Below are positions 8,767 to 18,048 of a DNA stretch of 55,428 nucleotides, one piece after another. Made by a program: the position numbers and the translations under genes. Location of the stretch: the NCBI GenBank assembly GCA_035651455.1, contig DASRFR010000009.1, positions 1 through 55,428 of the forward strand, read 5' to 3'. The notes under the pieces are model-generated. The model worked only from the letters and a program-made list of their open reading frames with translations, ran no database searches and was not told the DNA's origin. Each line of letters opens with the position of its first letter. The first letter of the stretch is position 1. The DNA comes from DASRFR01 sp035651455. GTDB lineage: Bacteria > Acidobacteriota > Terriglobia > Terriglobales > Acidobacteriaceae.

Positions 8767-9591
8767 TTAATCGCCGACCTGCACGCGCGCCATCTCCGGG
8801 CTGAAATCCATCTCCGAAATCAGGGAGGCTGACTCACAATCTAAGTAAACCGTCGCATCTGGGTGACTGCGCAGAATAGTAGCTGGGCAAGAGGTCGAGA
8901 TGGTACCCTCGAAAGCGCGTTTGACGATCTTTGCCTTGCGAATCCCGGGAACAGACACAATTAGCTTTGGCACACGAAAAAGCGCTGGCACCGTTAGCGA
9001 GATTGCCTGTTTCGGAACGTCCGCCATACTGGGGAACCATCCTTCCGCGACCTGTTGGCCCCTACAGACCTCGTCGAGTGTGACGACTTTTACCAGTTGA
9101 GGATCTCCAAAATCGGCGACCCCAGGATCATTGAAAGCTATGTGACCATTTTCGCCGATCCCCAACAGGCACAAGAACGGTTGATGCAGCTGCAGTAGCT
9201 TCGAATATGCGTCGCAAATTTGCGCAGAATTCGAGGCGTCCCCATCAATCGTATAAGACGCCTTCAGATGAACTTTCTCGAGCAGATGCTTGCGCAAGAA
9301 AGCTCGAAATGATGCCGGATGAGTCTCTGGAATCCCCACATACTCATCCATATGAAAAGCGATCACCTTGTTCCAGGGCAGGCCAGGTGTTCCGGTAAAG
9401 GCGCTGAGCATCTCTTCTTGGGAGCGGCCGGTCGCAAAGATTACGGCCATGTGCTCATTAACGCGGGCACAGGCTTGCAGTGATTGGGCTGAGGCATGAG
9501 CAGCGGCGGCACCCATCGTCACCGAATCTTCGTATACAAATGCCTTGAGCCTTCCGACCTGAAATGACCTTACGGGTACAATTTTTCTCAT
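8767..9591 (-). CDS. nagB: Glucosamine-6-phosphate deaminase
   Basis: 274 residues, the usual NagB length. It converts glucosamine-6-phosphate to fructose-6-phosphate and ammonia. The catalytic motif FHMDEYVG, the phosphate/substrate loop ATGRSQEEML and the GIGENGHIAFNDP block are intact, as is the C-terminal STSCPATILRSHPDATVYLDCESASLI. A paralogue at 31476-32289 is broken, so this copy is the only one in the window likely to be active. It is the first gene of a unit with the MR/MLE gene. The double palindrome at 9799 lies about 210 bp upstream. Confidence 0.9.
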   Translation of the reverse strand: MRKIVPVRSFQVGRLKAFVYEDSVTMGAAAAHASAQSLQACARVNEHMAVIFATGRSQEEMLSAFTGTPGLPWNKVIAFHMDEYVGIPETHPASFRAFLRKHLLEKVHLKASYTIDGDASNSAQICDAYSKLLQLHQPFLCLLGIGENGHIAFNDPGVADFGDPQLVKVVTLDEVCRGQQVAEGWFPSMADVPKQAISLTVPALFRVPKLIVSVPGIRKAKIVKRAFEGTISTSCPATILRSHPDATVYLDCESASLISEMDFSPEMARVQVGD

Positions 9592-9858
9592 TTGCGCTCT
9601 CTGTGTGGTTGCGACTAAGACCTTTCCCTATTTCTATGTGATGACCTATTCAAAACCCATACACCTGGTTCGTTTAAACGCACTCTGGGCGAGCCCAGCA
9701 AATATCCAGCAACTGCTCACGTTTCCGCGCTCGTGCTTGGATATACCCATCCGAGTTCAAGCAGAAGCAGTCCCAAACTGGACGTCATGAAGTACTTGTC
9801 TGTCGACGGTCGACAGAATACCGAAATTGTGATACTTTGTCCACTCTAACGTGAACTC
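9592..9858. promoter_or_regulatory. Divergent promoter region of nagB and module copy 1
   Basis: No gene is visible in these roughly 270 bp. The region separates the minus-strand nagB from the plus-strand MBL pseudogene and carries the palindrome at 9799-9817. Confidence 0.5.
9799..9817. promoter_or_regulatory. Double GTCGAC palindrome (candidate GntR operator)
   Basis: Perfect odd palindrome TCTGTCGAC-G-GTCGACAGA that contains two GTCGAC centres 6 bp apart. It resembles two overlapping half-shifted versions of the ACTGTCGACAGT sites elsewhere. It lies about 40 bp before the first recognisable part of the MBL pseudogene, in the same position as the site in front of the intact MBL gene at 26969. 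Confidence 0.55.
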
Positions 9859-10574
9859 ATGCTCTTGACTCAATCGTTAACGCCGCTTGGAGTTCAGCAA
9901 TGGATAACAGGCTCGTCCGATCGCCGCGCATGTAGGCTACGAGCGCTGCGCATCGGTGCAGTGCCCACCGATAGCAGTGTCTGCACGCACAGGGATACGG
10001 TTATCGAAGCTTTTCATTGCAACCTGAGGACGAATCACCCCTAACGCGTGATTGTCAGCCGCGGACATTTCGATCATTGCAGTGGTGCTTCCTTTGAGCG
10101 CGCGAAGAACCATTGCCGAGTTTTCGCCCCTGGAGCTACGAGGGGAATCCTTGGAAACGGCGATGAGATAAATAGCGGTTTGCAGCTGCGCAAGGAACAG
10201 AGCCTCTACCCTTCGGGCGTTAGACTCTCACCCTGCATAGTCGAGACTACTCTGGCAGACAAGGAAGAATTCGGATGTGAAGCGCAGCAGACTCCTTTCT
10301 GCTGACATGGCTTTCTGTGGCGGGGATTCTCCGAATGATTAATGCCCAAGGTTCGCATATGAAGGCGGAATTCAACGAACCAAGCGACCTCGAATTGACT
10401 GATTATTTCGAGATGGTGGCCTATTCACTTAGGTCGAGGCCGAGGTCATATCGATATTCCGTTCAGCTCGCAAGCGGTTTCATTAGTCGCCAAATCGGAC
10501 ACGGCGATCTTATATTCCCATCAGCATCGGCCAGCTTTTCAATTGTGCCGGAGAAATGTAGAAAGGTTGCATGA
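9859..10574 (+). pseudogene. MBL-fold hydrolase pseudogene (module copy 1)
   Basis: Fragments in two or more frames align in order with the intact MBL protein at 26163-26912. CTHRDTVIEAFHCNL matches GGTHTKTLLSNL; after an in-frame TAA at 10042 comes VIVSRGHFDHCSGA, matching the HSHPDHSTGA metal motif. NGDEINSGL and SGVRLSPC match TGDEIATGL and FQLAPC. A frame change near 10305 leads to GILRMINAQGS (against GILGLINSECS), and the end FISRQIGHGDLIF matches FLPRQIGQGDVIF. It is decayed beyond translation. Its end overlaps the HemL-like start (ATGA at 10571), preserving the ancestral gene junction. Confidence 0.75.
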
Positions 10575-11905
10575 GCATGTCTCAATCATCGTTCCGCGCC
10601 ACCCAGCGGGAGCAAACCATCCGCGAGAAGACGACGGGATCGCGCGTGCGATATCTGCGAGCTGAGCGCTCGTTAGCCGGTGGCGTTTCGAGTAGCCTCA
10701 GGCGGAGTGCTCGCCCCTACCCTCTCTATTTCGAGCATGGCGAAGGCTCTCATGTGACGGATGTGGACGGGAATCGATACTGTGACTTCGGCCTTGCTTG
10801 GGGACCTCTGATTCTCGGTCATGCTCCACCACAAGTAGTCGAAGCCATCTCTGCGCAGTTGCGCCGAGGACTCACCTATGGTGCACAACATGACCTCGAA
10901 TTTCAAGTTTCTGAACGGATGGCTGAGATCGTCCCGTGTTGCGACCTCGTTTGTTTCGCCAACAGTGGGACGGAAATTGTTCAAGTAGCCTTGCGACTCG
11001 CCCGCGCCGCGACGAGCCGACACAAATTTCTGAAATTCGAAGGCCACTATCACGGTTGGGATGACAGCGTACTCGTAAGTTACCATCCTAGTACGGCTGA
11101 GTTGTCGGCGGCCAACGGAAAGCCCGTAAGCGTTGGGTCAGGCCAGCGCCCTCATAGCGATGCCTTGATCGCGATTTGGAACGATGTTAGTTCCGTCGAG
11201 CGAGTTTTTTTTGAGTATGGAAACGAGATCTCCGCGGTGATCTGCGAGCCACTACTCTGCAATAGCGGCTGTATCCCGCCTGCTCCGGGGTTTCTTGAAT
11301 TTCTACGGGCTATCACGCAAAGATATGGCAGTCTGCTTATTTTTGACGAAGTAATTACGGGCTTCCGGTTGCACTTGGCCGGAGCCCAAGGCTACTACGG
11401 TGTGGCACCAGATCTGGCTACATATGCCAAAGCAATCGGGGGCGGCGTTGCAATAAGTGCCTTAGCCGGAAAGCACGAATTTATGGAGCTTATTGCCTGT
11501 GGGAAAGTCGTGCACGCGGGCACCCTAAATGGAAATCCCATTGCGCTCGCTGCAACTCGAGCAACGCTTGATGTACTTTCCCACGGTCGGGAATCCATCT
11601 ATGAAGGGTTGTGGAGGCGGGGAGAACGGCTTCGACTTGGATTACAAACCCTGCTCAGGGATCGGGGATTTAAAGTTGTGACGTCGGGGGGCGGTCCTGT
11701 TTTCCAGGTTTCCTTCGCGGAAAAAGAACCTTTCACCTATAGGGACACTCTCGATTGCGATCCAGTTATGTATCGCGATTTCGCTTTGGCAATGTTGGAT
11801 GAAGGAGTGCTCCTCCTGCCAGACGGGCGATGGTATCTTTCCAGCACGCATTCGGACGGCGATATCGAGGAGACGCTGGAGGCCACTCGAAGAGTCTTAG
11901 ACTGA
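10571..11905 (+). CDS. HemL-like class III aminotransferase/aminomutase
   Basis: 444 residues, fold-type I PLP enzyme of the glutamate-1-semialdehyde aminomutase group. Visible are the N-terminal GGVSSSLR block, SGTEIVQVALRLARA, GHYHGWDD, IFDEVITGFR and the PLP lysine in TYAKAIGGG. The genomic setting is catabolic rather than haem biosynthesis, so it more likely transaminates or isomerises an amino acid or beta-amino acid than makes 5-aminolevulinate. It sits where the PLP lyase lies in module copy 2, between MBL and M81 genes. Its ATG overlaps the last frame of the MBL pseudogene. No lesion is visible. Confidence 0.85.
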   Translation: MSMSQSSFRATQREQTIREKTTGSRVRYLRAERSLAGGVSSSLRRSARPYPLYFEHGEGSHVTDVDGNRYCDFGLAWGPLILGHAPPQVVEAISAQLRRGLTYGAQHDLEFQVSERMAEIVPCCDLVCFANSGTEIVQVALRLARAATSRHKFLKFEGHYHGWDDSVLVSYHPSTAELSAANGKPVSVGSGQRPHSDALIAIWNDVSSVERVFFEYGNEISAVICEPLLCNSGCIPPAPGFLEFLRAITQRYGSLLIFDEVITGFRLHLAGAQGYYGVAPDLATYAKAIGGGVAISALAGKHEFMELIACGKVVHAGTLNGNPIALAATRATLDVLSHGRESIYEGLWRRGERLRLGLQTLLRDRGFKVVTSGGGPVFQVSFAEKEPFTYRDTLDCDPVMYRDFALAMLDEGVLLLPDGRWYLSSTHSDGDIEETLEATRRVLD

Positions 11906-12065
11906 ACTCCAGTGCCGAAGGATTGTTTTACCTGGGCTGAGAAAGGTCGTACCGAAGTAGATCGTGGATCATGCAGCTTCGTGTGCCAGCCACGTTCATA
12001 GATGACCAGGCCGCACAGCGGTCATCGATTGTGGCGAGATACTGGATGTTATGACTGAACATTGA

Positions 12066-12288
12066 ATGTCTATGTGGAATATGCGACAACTTCGGGCATT
12101 TGGGCTTGAACAGACAATGCTCAGGATAATTACCTTAAAAGAAGCTATTGTGCGCAATTCACATCGTGCGGCCTACATAGCTATCGTGCCCCGAATAACT
12201 GAACTGGATACACCCGGTTTGGCGGCTGCCGAGGTTCGCCGCTTTTCATAAGCTGGAGAGACCTGTTTGTCTCTTGGATCAAATATGA
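12066..12288 (+). pseudogene. M81 (MlrC-like) metallopeptidase, C-terminal fragment
   Basis: About 60 codons align with the last 75 residues of the intact M81 protein at 23663-25126: MSMWNMRQLRAFGLE against MPMWNLQQLRAIGIE, HRAAYIAIVPRITELDTPG against HRAAYAPIATQIVEVDTPG, and AAAEVRRF against AAADVRRL. A 1-bp frame change at 12248 then gives KLERPVCLLDQI, matching VKRPIFPLDHL. The original stop TGA at 12286-12288 overlaps the ATG of the SDR gene. The rest of the gene, over 1 kb including all metal ligands, is missing. Confidence 0.85.
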
Positions 12289-13049
12289 GCCTACGAGGGA
12301 AGATCGCAATCATCACCGGTGGTGGTACGGGAATCGGTTTAGGGATCGCGGAGGTACTGGCGCAAAAGGGGGTGAAGCTCGTCCTCGTACAGCGGCGGCT
12401 AGAACCTCTGCAACGTGCCGCCACACTTTTGCCGTCCGACGAAGTGCTTGTACAACAACTCGACATTCGTGACTCAAAAGCTGTCGAGCAAGGAGTCGAG
12501 ATCGCTGTTCGTCATTTTGGCGGCATCGACATCCTAGTTAACAATGCAAGTATTACGGGAATGTCAGCGATTTCCCCTTTTCTCGAATCTGACAGCACCA
12601 TCGTTGACGCCGTCGTGGACACAAATCTCAAAGGGACATTTTACTTTTCCCAAGCAGTGGCTAAAAGGATGGTCGCAGCAGGCCGGGGCGGAAACATTGT
12701 TCACATCAGTTCGGTAGGGGCCTACGCAGCCCAGGAATTTGCGAGTCTCTACTGCGCTACAAAAGCCGCGCAGGTCTCGCTTGCTCAAACGATGTCTTTG
12801 GAGCTCGCTCGCTATAGAATCCGTGTCAATTCGATCGCAGCAGGCGATATCAACACCGAAGCGAGCATGAAGATCGTTGCGGAGAAAAGCGAAGTTGGCG
12901 CATCCAGTCGCTACGTACGGGCTACTCCGCTGGGACATCGGGGCTCGCCTCACGATATCGGTCATGCTGTGGCCTTTCTGGTGTCGGACGAAGCATCTTT
13001 TGTAACCGGTACTACGTTGCTTGTCGACGGTGGATTTTTGAGTTATTGA
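12285..13049 (+). CDS. SDR-family oxidoreductase (module copy 1)
   Basis: Short-chain dehydrogenase/reductase of about 254 residues. The nucleotide-binding TGGGTGIG, the NNAS motif, the catalytic Ser in HISSVG and YCATK (YxxxK) are in place, and the end VTGTTLLVDGGF is typical. The QRR segment after the second strand hints at NADP use. I start it at ATG 12285, which overlaps the ancestral M81 stop (ATGA) and fits the family N-terminus; a TTG at 12267 with GGAG upstream would add six residues. It corresponds in position to the SDR of module copy 2. Substrate unknown. Confidence 0.87.
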   Translation: MSLRGKIAIITGGGTGIGLGIAEVLAQKGVKLVLVQRRLEPLQRAATLLPSDEVLVQQLDIRDSKAVEQGVEIAVRHFGGIDILVNNASITGMSAISPFLESDSTIVDAVVDTNLKGTFYFSQAVAKRMVAAGRGGNIVHISSVGAYAAQEFASLYCATKAAQVSLAQTMSLELARYRIRVNSIAAGDINTEASMKIVAEKSEVGASSRYVRATPLGHRGSPHDIGHAVAFLVSDEASFVTGTTLLVDGGFLSY

Positions 13050-13092
13050 AGGAAATCCAAGCTTCGATTTGGGAGAGAGCCCTAGCAAGTTA

Positions 13093-14052
13093 ATGATCGC
13101 TACTTCTTTCAGACCGGCGGAGTTTCAACGGGGCAAGAAACACGCATTCGATCTCTCTCTCGATCCCTGGGTCCGAGATCTCAGTCTTCCGATTTTGCTC
13201 GTGCGCGGTCAATTGGAAGGTAAGACGCTGGTTGTCACGGCCGGTGTGCATGGTGATGAGTATGAAGGGGTACGCGCCATTTTTGAAACATACCATTCTC
13301 TTGATCCCTCAGAAATGACAGGGGATTTTCTTGCCGTTCCCGTGGCCAATCCGCCTGCGTTCTGGAATGGTATGCGGATAAGCCCTATCGATGGAGCAAA
13401 CCTTGCACGTAGCTTTCCCGGAGACCTGAACAGCGGTCCAACTGCGGTGATTGCTCATGTTCTGGCAAATCTCATCATCGCGCTCGCTGATTTGTTTGTA
13501 GACCTACACAGCTCCGGCACCAAGGTTCTAATGCCCTCCATGGTGGGCTATGATGCCACGGACCCACGCTCCCGCGCCGCCGCGCTAGTCTTCGGTGCCC
13601 GTGTGTTGTGGGGGCATCCACAGATAACACCGGGCCGGACCATTTCATTTGCTAAACAGCGCGGAATTCCGTGGCTGTACACTGAGGCACGAGGCGCTGG
13701 AAGAATAGATCCCGCTGACTTGGCGATGTTCTGCACAGGCATTCAGAATCTACTTCACCATTTAAGTATTTTGCCAGGAGATCCAGAAGCCGCAGTGGTG
13801 GAAGTCAACCTGTTCGGAAGTGGCGATATCGATACGTCATTGGTGGCAACAAAACAGGGCTTTTTTATTCCGGAAGTCAAGTTGCTCCAAGTTGTTCGTA
13901 GCGGCGAAAGGCTAGGTCGAATCGTGAATCTTCATTCCGAAACCATCGAAGACTTCGTTGCTCCTCGGGACGGCGTAGTTGGACTGATCCGGGAATGGCC
14001 CATCGTTTTCCCGGGCGAGGCTACGTTTATGGTGACAGGAGTTCTTGAATGA
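13093..14052 (+). CDS. AstE/aspartoacylase-family deacylase
   Basis: About 319 residues, zinc carboxypeptidase-like deacylase of the succinylglutamate desuccinylase/aspartoacylase family. The zinc ligands are visible in GVHGDEYEG (HxxE) and DLHSSG, and the C-terminal beta domain FVAPRDGVVG is typical. These enzymes remove acyl groups from N-acyl amino acids or related amides. The ATG at 13093 follows GGGAGAGAG by about 12 bp; a TTG at 13069 is in the same frame. It follows the SDR by 43 bp and precedes RidA, so it is probably part of the same catabolic unit. No counterpart exists in module copy 2. Confidence 0.85.
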   Translation: MIATSFRPAEFQRGKKHAFDLSLDPWVRDLSLPILLVRGQLEGKTLVVTAGVHGDEYEGVRAIFETYHSLDPSEMTGDFLAVPVANPPAFWNGMRISPIDGANLARSFPGDLNSGPTAVIAHVLANLIIALADLFVDLHSSGTKVLMPSMVGYDATDPRSRAAALVFGARVLWGHPQITPGRTISFAKQRGIPWLYTEARGAGRIDPADLAMFCTGIQNLLHHLSILPGDPEAAVVEVNLFGSGDIDTSLVATKQGFFIPEVKLLQVVRSGERLGRIVNLHSETIEDFVAPRDGVVGLIREWPIVFPGEATFMVTGVLE

Positions 14053-14462
14053 TCACTCCGAACTAAAATCTCTCAAGACTATGCGATAGTGCTTACCCAG
14101 ACTGGCAATCGATTACGAAATGAAAGTAGTGCAGAACTTCCTTCAATTGGATAACGAGATAGCTCTCGGAACGGGCGGTACGGGGTTGTTGGTGGGCCGA
14201 TCGCGACCCGCGCTCAGCGAGTCCTGGAGCCACGGTCATGTTGTGTCACGCGATAAGGACCTTTGCCAAGAGTTCGCGCAGCAGTCGGGCAACGAGGACT
14301 GTGCACAAGGCGAGTGTCTCGATCTTTCTTCGATGGACCATTTTTCGATGGTCCGGAGGGCACGACTGTGCCGCTAGCGAATTCGACAATTGCTTGACAT
14401 TCGATGCAGATTCTCCGGATCGTAATTAGGTAAGGAAGAATTAGCCAATCGCAGGAGTAATC
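14053..14462. other. Intergenic region with a hairpin
   Basis: About 410 bp before ridA with no gene I recognise. A hairpin with arms GGACCAT (14335-14341) and ATGGTCC (14348-14354) is visible but lacks a following T tract. A TTGACA at 14394-14399 could be a -35 box for ridA, but no convincing -10 box follows at normal spacing. Confidence 0.4.
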
Positions 14463-14864
14463 ATGAAAAGATCAATCCAGCCCTTAAATGCTGCAAAACC
14501 GCAGTTTCCTTTTTCTCTCGGCGTTCTATCCGATGGGCTTCTCTTCGTTTCGGGACAAGCACCGGTTAACCTCGTCACCAACGAAATTGAGTATGGCGAT
14601 ATCCGATCAGAGACGCGCCGAGCGTTGTCTAATATTCAAACAATCTTGGAAGCGGGTGGGTGTTCTCTAAAGGATGTTGTCAGAGTCGGTGTATTCCTCA
14701 ACGATCTCAAGGACGTGCAGCCCATGAACGAAGTCTATCGCGAGTTCTTTTCGGAGAACCAGCCGGCGCGGACCACCGTCGGTGTTCAATTGCCGAAATT
14801 CAAAGTAGAAATTGATTGCATCGCCCGCGTGCCGGTGCAGCGTCATCGACGGAAACAAGAGTGA
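14463..14864 (+). CDS. RidA/YjgF-family enamine/imine deaminase
   Basis: 133 residues with AGGAGT 6 bp before the ATG. Family features are LFVSGQAPVN, ALSNIQTILEAGG and the key arginine in PARTTVGVQLPKF followed by VEIDCIA. RidA proteins hydrolyse the reactive enamines and imines released by PLP-dependent dehydratases. This fits the neighbouring PLP enzymes (HemL-like upstream, threonine-synthase-like lyase in module copy 2). Because it lies 410 bp after the AstE-like gene it may have its own promoter. Confidence 0.9.
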   Translation: MKRSIQPLNAAKPQFPFSLGVLSDGLLFVSGQAPVNLVTNEIEYGDIRSETRRALSNIQTILEAGGCSLKDVVRVGVFLNDLKDVQPMNEVYREFFSENQPARTTVGVQLPKFKVEIDCIARVPVQRHRRKQE

Positions 14865-15470
14865 CTTGTGCGTTTTTCTGTCTTCATCACTATGTTCACC
14901 CAAATTGGTGACGACCAAGCCATCGCTATGCGTCCCGCGACCAAATTACGCTGCCAGAGTGAAAACCGCGCCCGTGCACCAGTTTGAGCACAACTTGGCC
15001 TTCCGGGAGTTCGACCTCGAAAAGCTGTCAGCACAAAAGTAGTCTTTCCCGCTACGTTAACGCGTTTGGGGTCCGATCGAGTACATACACAAATACCAAC
15101 GCGACCGTGATCGCAAAGCAGGGAACTCTGACAACCGCCATCATCTTCATAGCCCGCAAGGCAACCCACGCGCTTGCGGGGTTGACGAGAATCGCGTCTT
15201 TGAATACTCCGCCTTCACTCATAATCCGAACACCTCAATATTGACTGCCATTGGTGTGTCGCATTTCCAGCAGCAAAGAAGCACGCGAACATGGCAAAGT
15301 GATGACCAGCTGTTTCCCAAAGGCCCTGTATTGAAGCGGGTTGTCCTTCGGTGGCAAGGGTGAATTTTGCCAAAACGTGCTGGTTTACTATCGCGTTGCG
15401 ATTTGTATACAGAACTATCCATGGCAAAGTAAGATAGCCGACGGACGTGGTTCGCGGTCGCGGATCGGGT
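14865..15470. other. Convergent intergenic region
   Basis: About 600 bp between ridA and the end of the minus-strand glycosidase debris. It holds one possible small membrane-protein frame (15052-15222) and nothing else I can name. Confidence 0.45.
15052..15222 (-). CDS. Possible small membrane protein
   Basis: 56 codons from ATG at 15222, with GAGGTG about 10 bp upstream. One hydrophobic segment, VVRVPCFAITVALVFVYVL, could span the membrane. No family recognised. It may equally be the decayed start of a larger gene. Confidence 0.22.
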   Translation of the reverse strand: MSEGGVFKDAILVNPASAWVALRAMKMMAVVRVPCFAITVALVFVYVLDRTPNALT

Positions 15471-15935
15471 CTAGGGCTGATAAAACCAAGAAACCGGAAA
15501 TGCCAGACACACAGTGGTGATGCTGATTGCTGGACGACTGAGGCCGGTCGCTCGCGCCCGTTCCTCCGGAGTCTGGTCCTTGCGCTGGAATCGCAACTTA
15601 CCTTCAGCGTCGTCGATGTTCGCTGCCCGCTCGGTGCAATAGAAACGGATGATCACGGTGTCCTTCCAGAACGCCAGCACTGGATAGGTTGCCTCGACAT
15701 CATTCGGCGGCAGCGCGGGCGCCAGATACATGGCTCGATACGCCCGAATCGGCGGAGGCCCCAAACTCGTGATGTCGCGTTGTTCCTCGAAGATCGAATA
15801 AATATTTCTGCCGTGAACCCACGAAACGCCGCCGTCTTTGCTGACCGCTGTCGAGAGACGATGCCGCTGCAACCCCCTTTCAATTTCGTCAGGAGAGGAT
15901 TGATTTTCCTCTTTGCTCGGTACGATTCCGCGCAC
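15471..15935 (-). pseudogene. Sialidase, C-terminal fragment
   Basis: The reading frame contains an Asp-box stretch (LSTAVSKDGGVSW), then YPVLAFWKDTVIIRFYCTERA, and ends in CLAFPVSWFYQP. These resemble the last blade and end of the sialidase at 49895-51178 (AISRDEGSSF, then IIPIAWFYEG). The N-terminal two thirds with the catalytic residues are missing. It directly follows a fragment of the companion family, so two genes were fused or collapsed by deletion here. Confidence 0.6.
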
Positions 15936-15971
15936 CGGACATTAGGTACTGCTTGCAAATGGGATCCCACG

Positions 15972-16552
15972 TTATACCGATCGTGGCTTGAATCCATCCA
16001 ATACCCTTGTAGCGTTTGGCGGATCTTTTTCGCTTTCATCGCGGAATACCGCGAACAGATAACGTTGATGCACCTCGCCATCGGTGAGATAGGAATAGAC
16101 AATGTTGTTGTCTCTGGACCCTTTGTAATCCACGAGGCCCAGCGAGGGTTTCGTCCAGTGAAGGCCATCGACCGATTCGGCATAGCACATCAAGGGCGGC
16201 GCGGCCTGCGTATCCCCAGTCCAACTTATGACGCTGTACCACATTCGGAATTTCTTATACTCGGGGTCGTAGATGACCGATCCGAAGCCTCCATAATTGA
16301 AGATCACGCGCTGCGGTCCAATTTCCCACGGTTTATCCGCCACGAGTACTGGGCGGGGAAGGCGTTCAGGCAACCCCAGCACGCGGTTCATCTGCCAAGA
16401 TCGTTTCAGACCAGAGTTGTCCACGAACAGGTGCAGTTCCGGATCATAAAGTGCGCTGGAAGTTTGTGGTGTTTGCTGGGCGAACCCAAAGGACACGGCA
16501 GAAAAATAGAGCAGCAGAAGAGTAGTGACGACGATATTGCCGTCATAGTTTC
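15972..16552 (-). pseudogene. Companion propeller protein, N-terminal fragment
   Basis: About 175 codons align with the first third of the companion proteins at 40590-42113 and 51194-52786: LFVDN, PVLVADKPWEIG, VIYDPEYKKFRMWY, ESVDGLHWTKP and DYKGSRDNNIV. A signal-peptide-like TTLLLLYFSAVSFGFAQ precedes it, but the only ATG (16552) is in another frame, so there is a frameshift at the start, and the frame stops at 15972. It is decayed but still adjacent to a sialidase fragment and the GHL10-like gene. Confidence 0.7.
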
Positions 16553-16586
16553 GGGCCTCCCAAGGCGTGTCATGCGGGAACGGGTA

Positions 16587-18023
16587 TTACCGGCCAGCAC
16601 CGGTCCTGATCGCTCGATACAATGCGTCATCTTTTTCGTACGCTTCGTAGTAGAAAACGCCGTCGGCGGAGCTATTCACGATATTCTGCGTTACATCGTG
16701 CACAATTTTGTAATAGAGGTCAGGCTGCTTATCTTTAAGGATGGGCAGAGGCGCAGGCGGCTTCTTGAGCATGTCGAACACACCGTCGATGGCGCAATCG
16801 ACGTAAACCTTTACTCCACGATCCTGCGCATACTTGTAAGTTTCGGCCGAGGCATCGACCCAATCGTCGTAGCCATGCTTCCGGTGGTCGATATTCAGGC
16901 GAATCACGTCGACCAGGCGCTCGTCGGCCCATTTCTTCCAGTCGATTTTCATCCGGCCCAACTGCTGTCGGGTCTGCGCGCCTGGTTGGAAGTTATTATA
17001 TGTAGATGGATAGAAATCGACCGCGACCTTCATGCCTGCGGCGTGCACCAACTGAGAAGCCTCCCGGATGAATTCCGTTAAGAACGAGCCACGGACTGCG
17101 TTCCAGTTGCGCTCCTCGGGCGTTTCCTCGAGGTCTTGCAGACTGATTACACTCCGGAGTGGCGGATTTTTTCCATACAGCTTCCGGTAAAGAGCGACTT
17201 CAGGTTCGTTGTAACCATACTTCAAGTAGGGACTCGTCCATTGCGGATACCAGCCATAGGCGAGAACGGGGTAGATGCCAGAATGGGTTCTCGAAACGTC
17301 GAAATACACGCCGTCGGGCTTGTAACCGATGATTTCTTTAACCTCAGAGAGAACGTAATCTCTCACTTCCGGAAAGCCGTAATCGGGAACTCCACGGACG
17401 AATGCCGGAATGCCGGTCGTTTCAGCCTCTGTCAGGCTGGTGGCAATGAGGCCCGTGCTGTTCTCTTTTGAAAACTCCGCCAGATCGCGGCTGCCGGGCA
17501 GTTCCGGCCTCACGTTATCGGCCACTACCCCGCCTAGACGCGACCAGTATTCCGGGTGTTTCGCAAAGAACTGGTTCTCCAGTCCCGGAAACGAAAAGTC
17601 AAACAGCGTGACATAGACGTAAATCTTCATCCCTTGTTTATGCGCCTCTTCAATGGCCACTGCGAGCGGATCGCACTGTCGCATAATGACACCGGCAGGA
17701 GAGAAAACCTTGTTGGTCAACCCCGCCCCATTCATCACCGTCATGACCTTGCTGGGATACGTGACCAAGCCAACGGCGGAAACCCTCCAGTAAACTTCGT
17801 CGATCGCGCCCTGCTTGATCATCTTCATCAAGTCGCGTATTTTTTCGGCATTGTAAAGGTACCCGTTCTCGTAACCGAGTGCGATCATGTCGGCGTAATC
17901 GACGCCAATCGCGAGCGCCTTATGCCTGTTCGGCGTCGGGGATTGAGACCAGCAGGGAGTGAAGGCGGCAAATAGACAAACGACAACAGCGGACAGGAAA
18001 GACCTGCGACTCGAAAGCAGCAT
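16587..18023 (-). CDS. Exported GHL10-like glycoside hydrolase family protein
   Basis: 478 residues from ATG at 18023, chosen because AGGAG lies 5 bp upstream and a Sec signal follows (RRSFLSAVVVCLFAAF...CWSQ). The mature part is a TIM-barrel-like protein resembling the GHL10 group of putative glycosidases: KALAIGVDYADMIAL, DEVYWRVSAVG, GMKIYVYVTLFDF, GYKPDGVYFDVSRTHSG, YGWYPQWTSPY and MKVAVDFYPSTYNN. Acidic residues in the barrel strands could be catalytic, but the activity is unknown. It follows the symporter gene by 25 bp in the Gfo-sialidase-aldolase operon. A heavily decayed relative lies at 39532-40312. Confidence 0.75.
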   Translation of the reverse strand: MLLSSRRSFLSAVVVCLFAAFTPCWSQSPTPNRHKALAIGVDYADMIALGYENGYLYNAEKIRDLMKMIKQGAIDEVYWRVSAVGLVTYPSKVMTVMNGAGLTNKVFSPAGVIMRQCDPLAVAIEEAHKQGMKIYVYVTLFDFSFPGLENQFFAKHPEYWSRLGGVVADNVRPELPGSRDLAEFSKENSTGLIATSLTEAETTGIPAFVRGVPDYGFPEVRDYVLSEVKEIIGYKPDGVYFDVSRTHSGIYPVLAYGWYPQWTSPYLKYGYNEPEVALYRKLYGKNPPLRSVISLQDLEETPEERNWNAVRGSFLTEFIREASQLVHAAGMKVAVDFYPSTYNNFQPGAQTRQQLGRMKIDWKKWADERLVDVIRLNIDHRKHGYDDWVDASAETYKYAQDRGVKVYVDCAIDGVFDMLKKPPAPLPILKDKQPDLYYKIVHDVTQNIVNSSADGVFYYEAYEKDDALYRAIRTGAGR

Positions 18024-18048
18024 ATCTCCTCCAGATGAATGGTTCGGG

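Noticed and set aside
10317..10574. 85-codon frame overlapping the HemL-like start
   Set aside because: Its parts match the MBL protein at 26163 in order (GILRMINAQGS, RQIGHGDLIF), so it is the tail of a pseudogene and not a separate gene.
10571..11905. Assignment as the biosynthetic hemL
   Set aside because: Motifs fit the family, but the neighbours (M81, SDR, AstE, RidA) are catabolic and no other haem gene is present.
15447..17081. Long plus-strand open frame of 544 codons
   Set aside because: It lies antisense to the GHL10-like gene and the companion/sialidase fragments, shows no domain, and follows from the codon pattern of the other strand.
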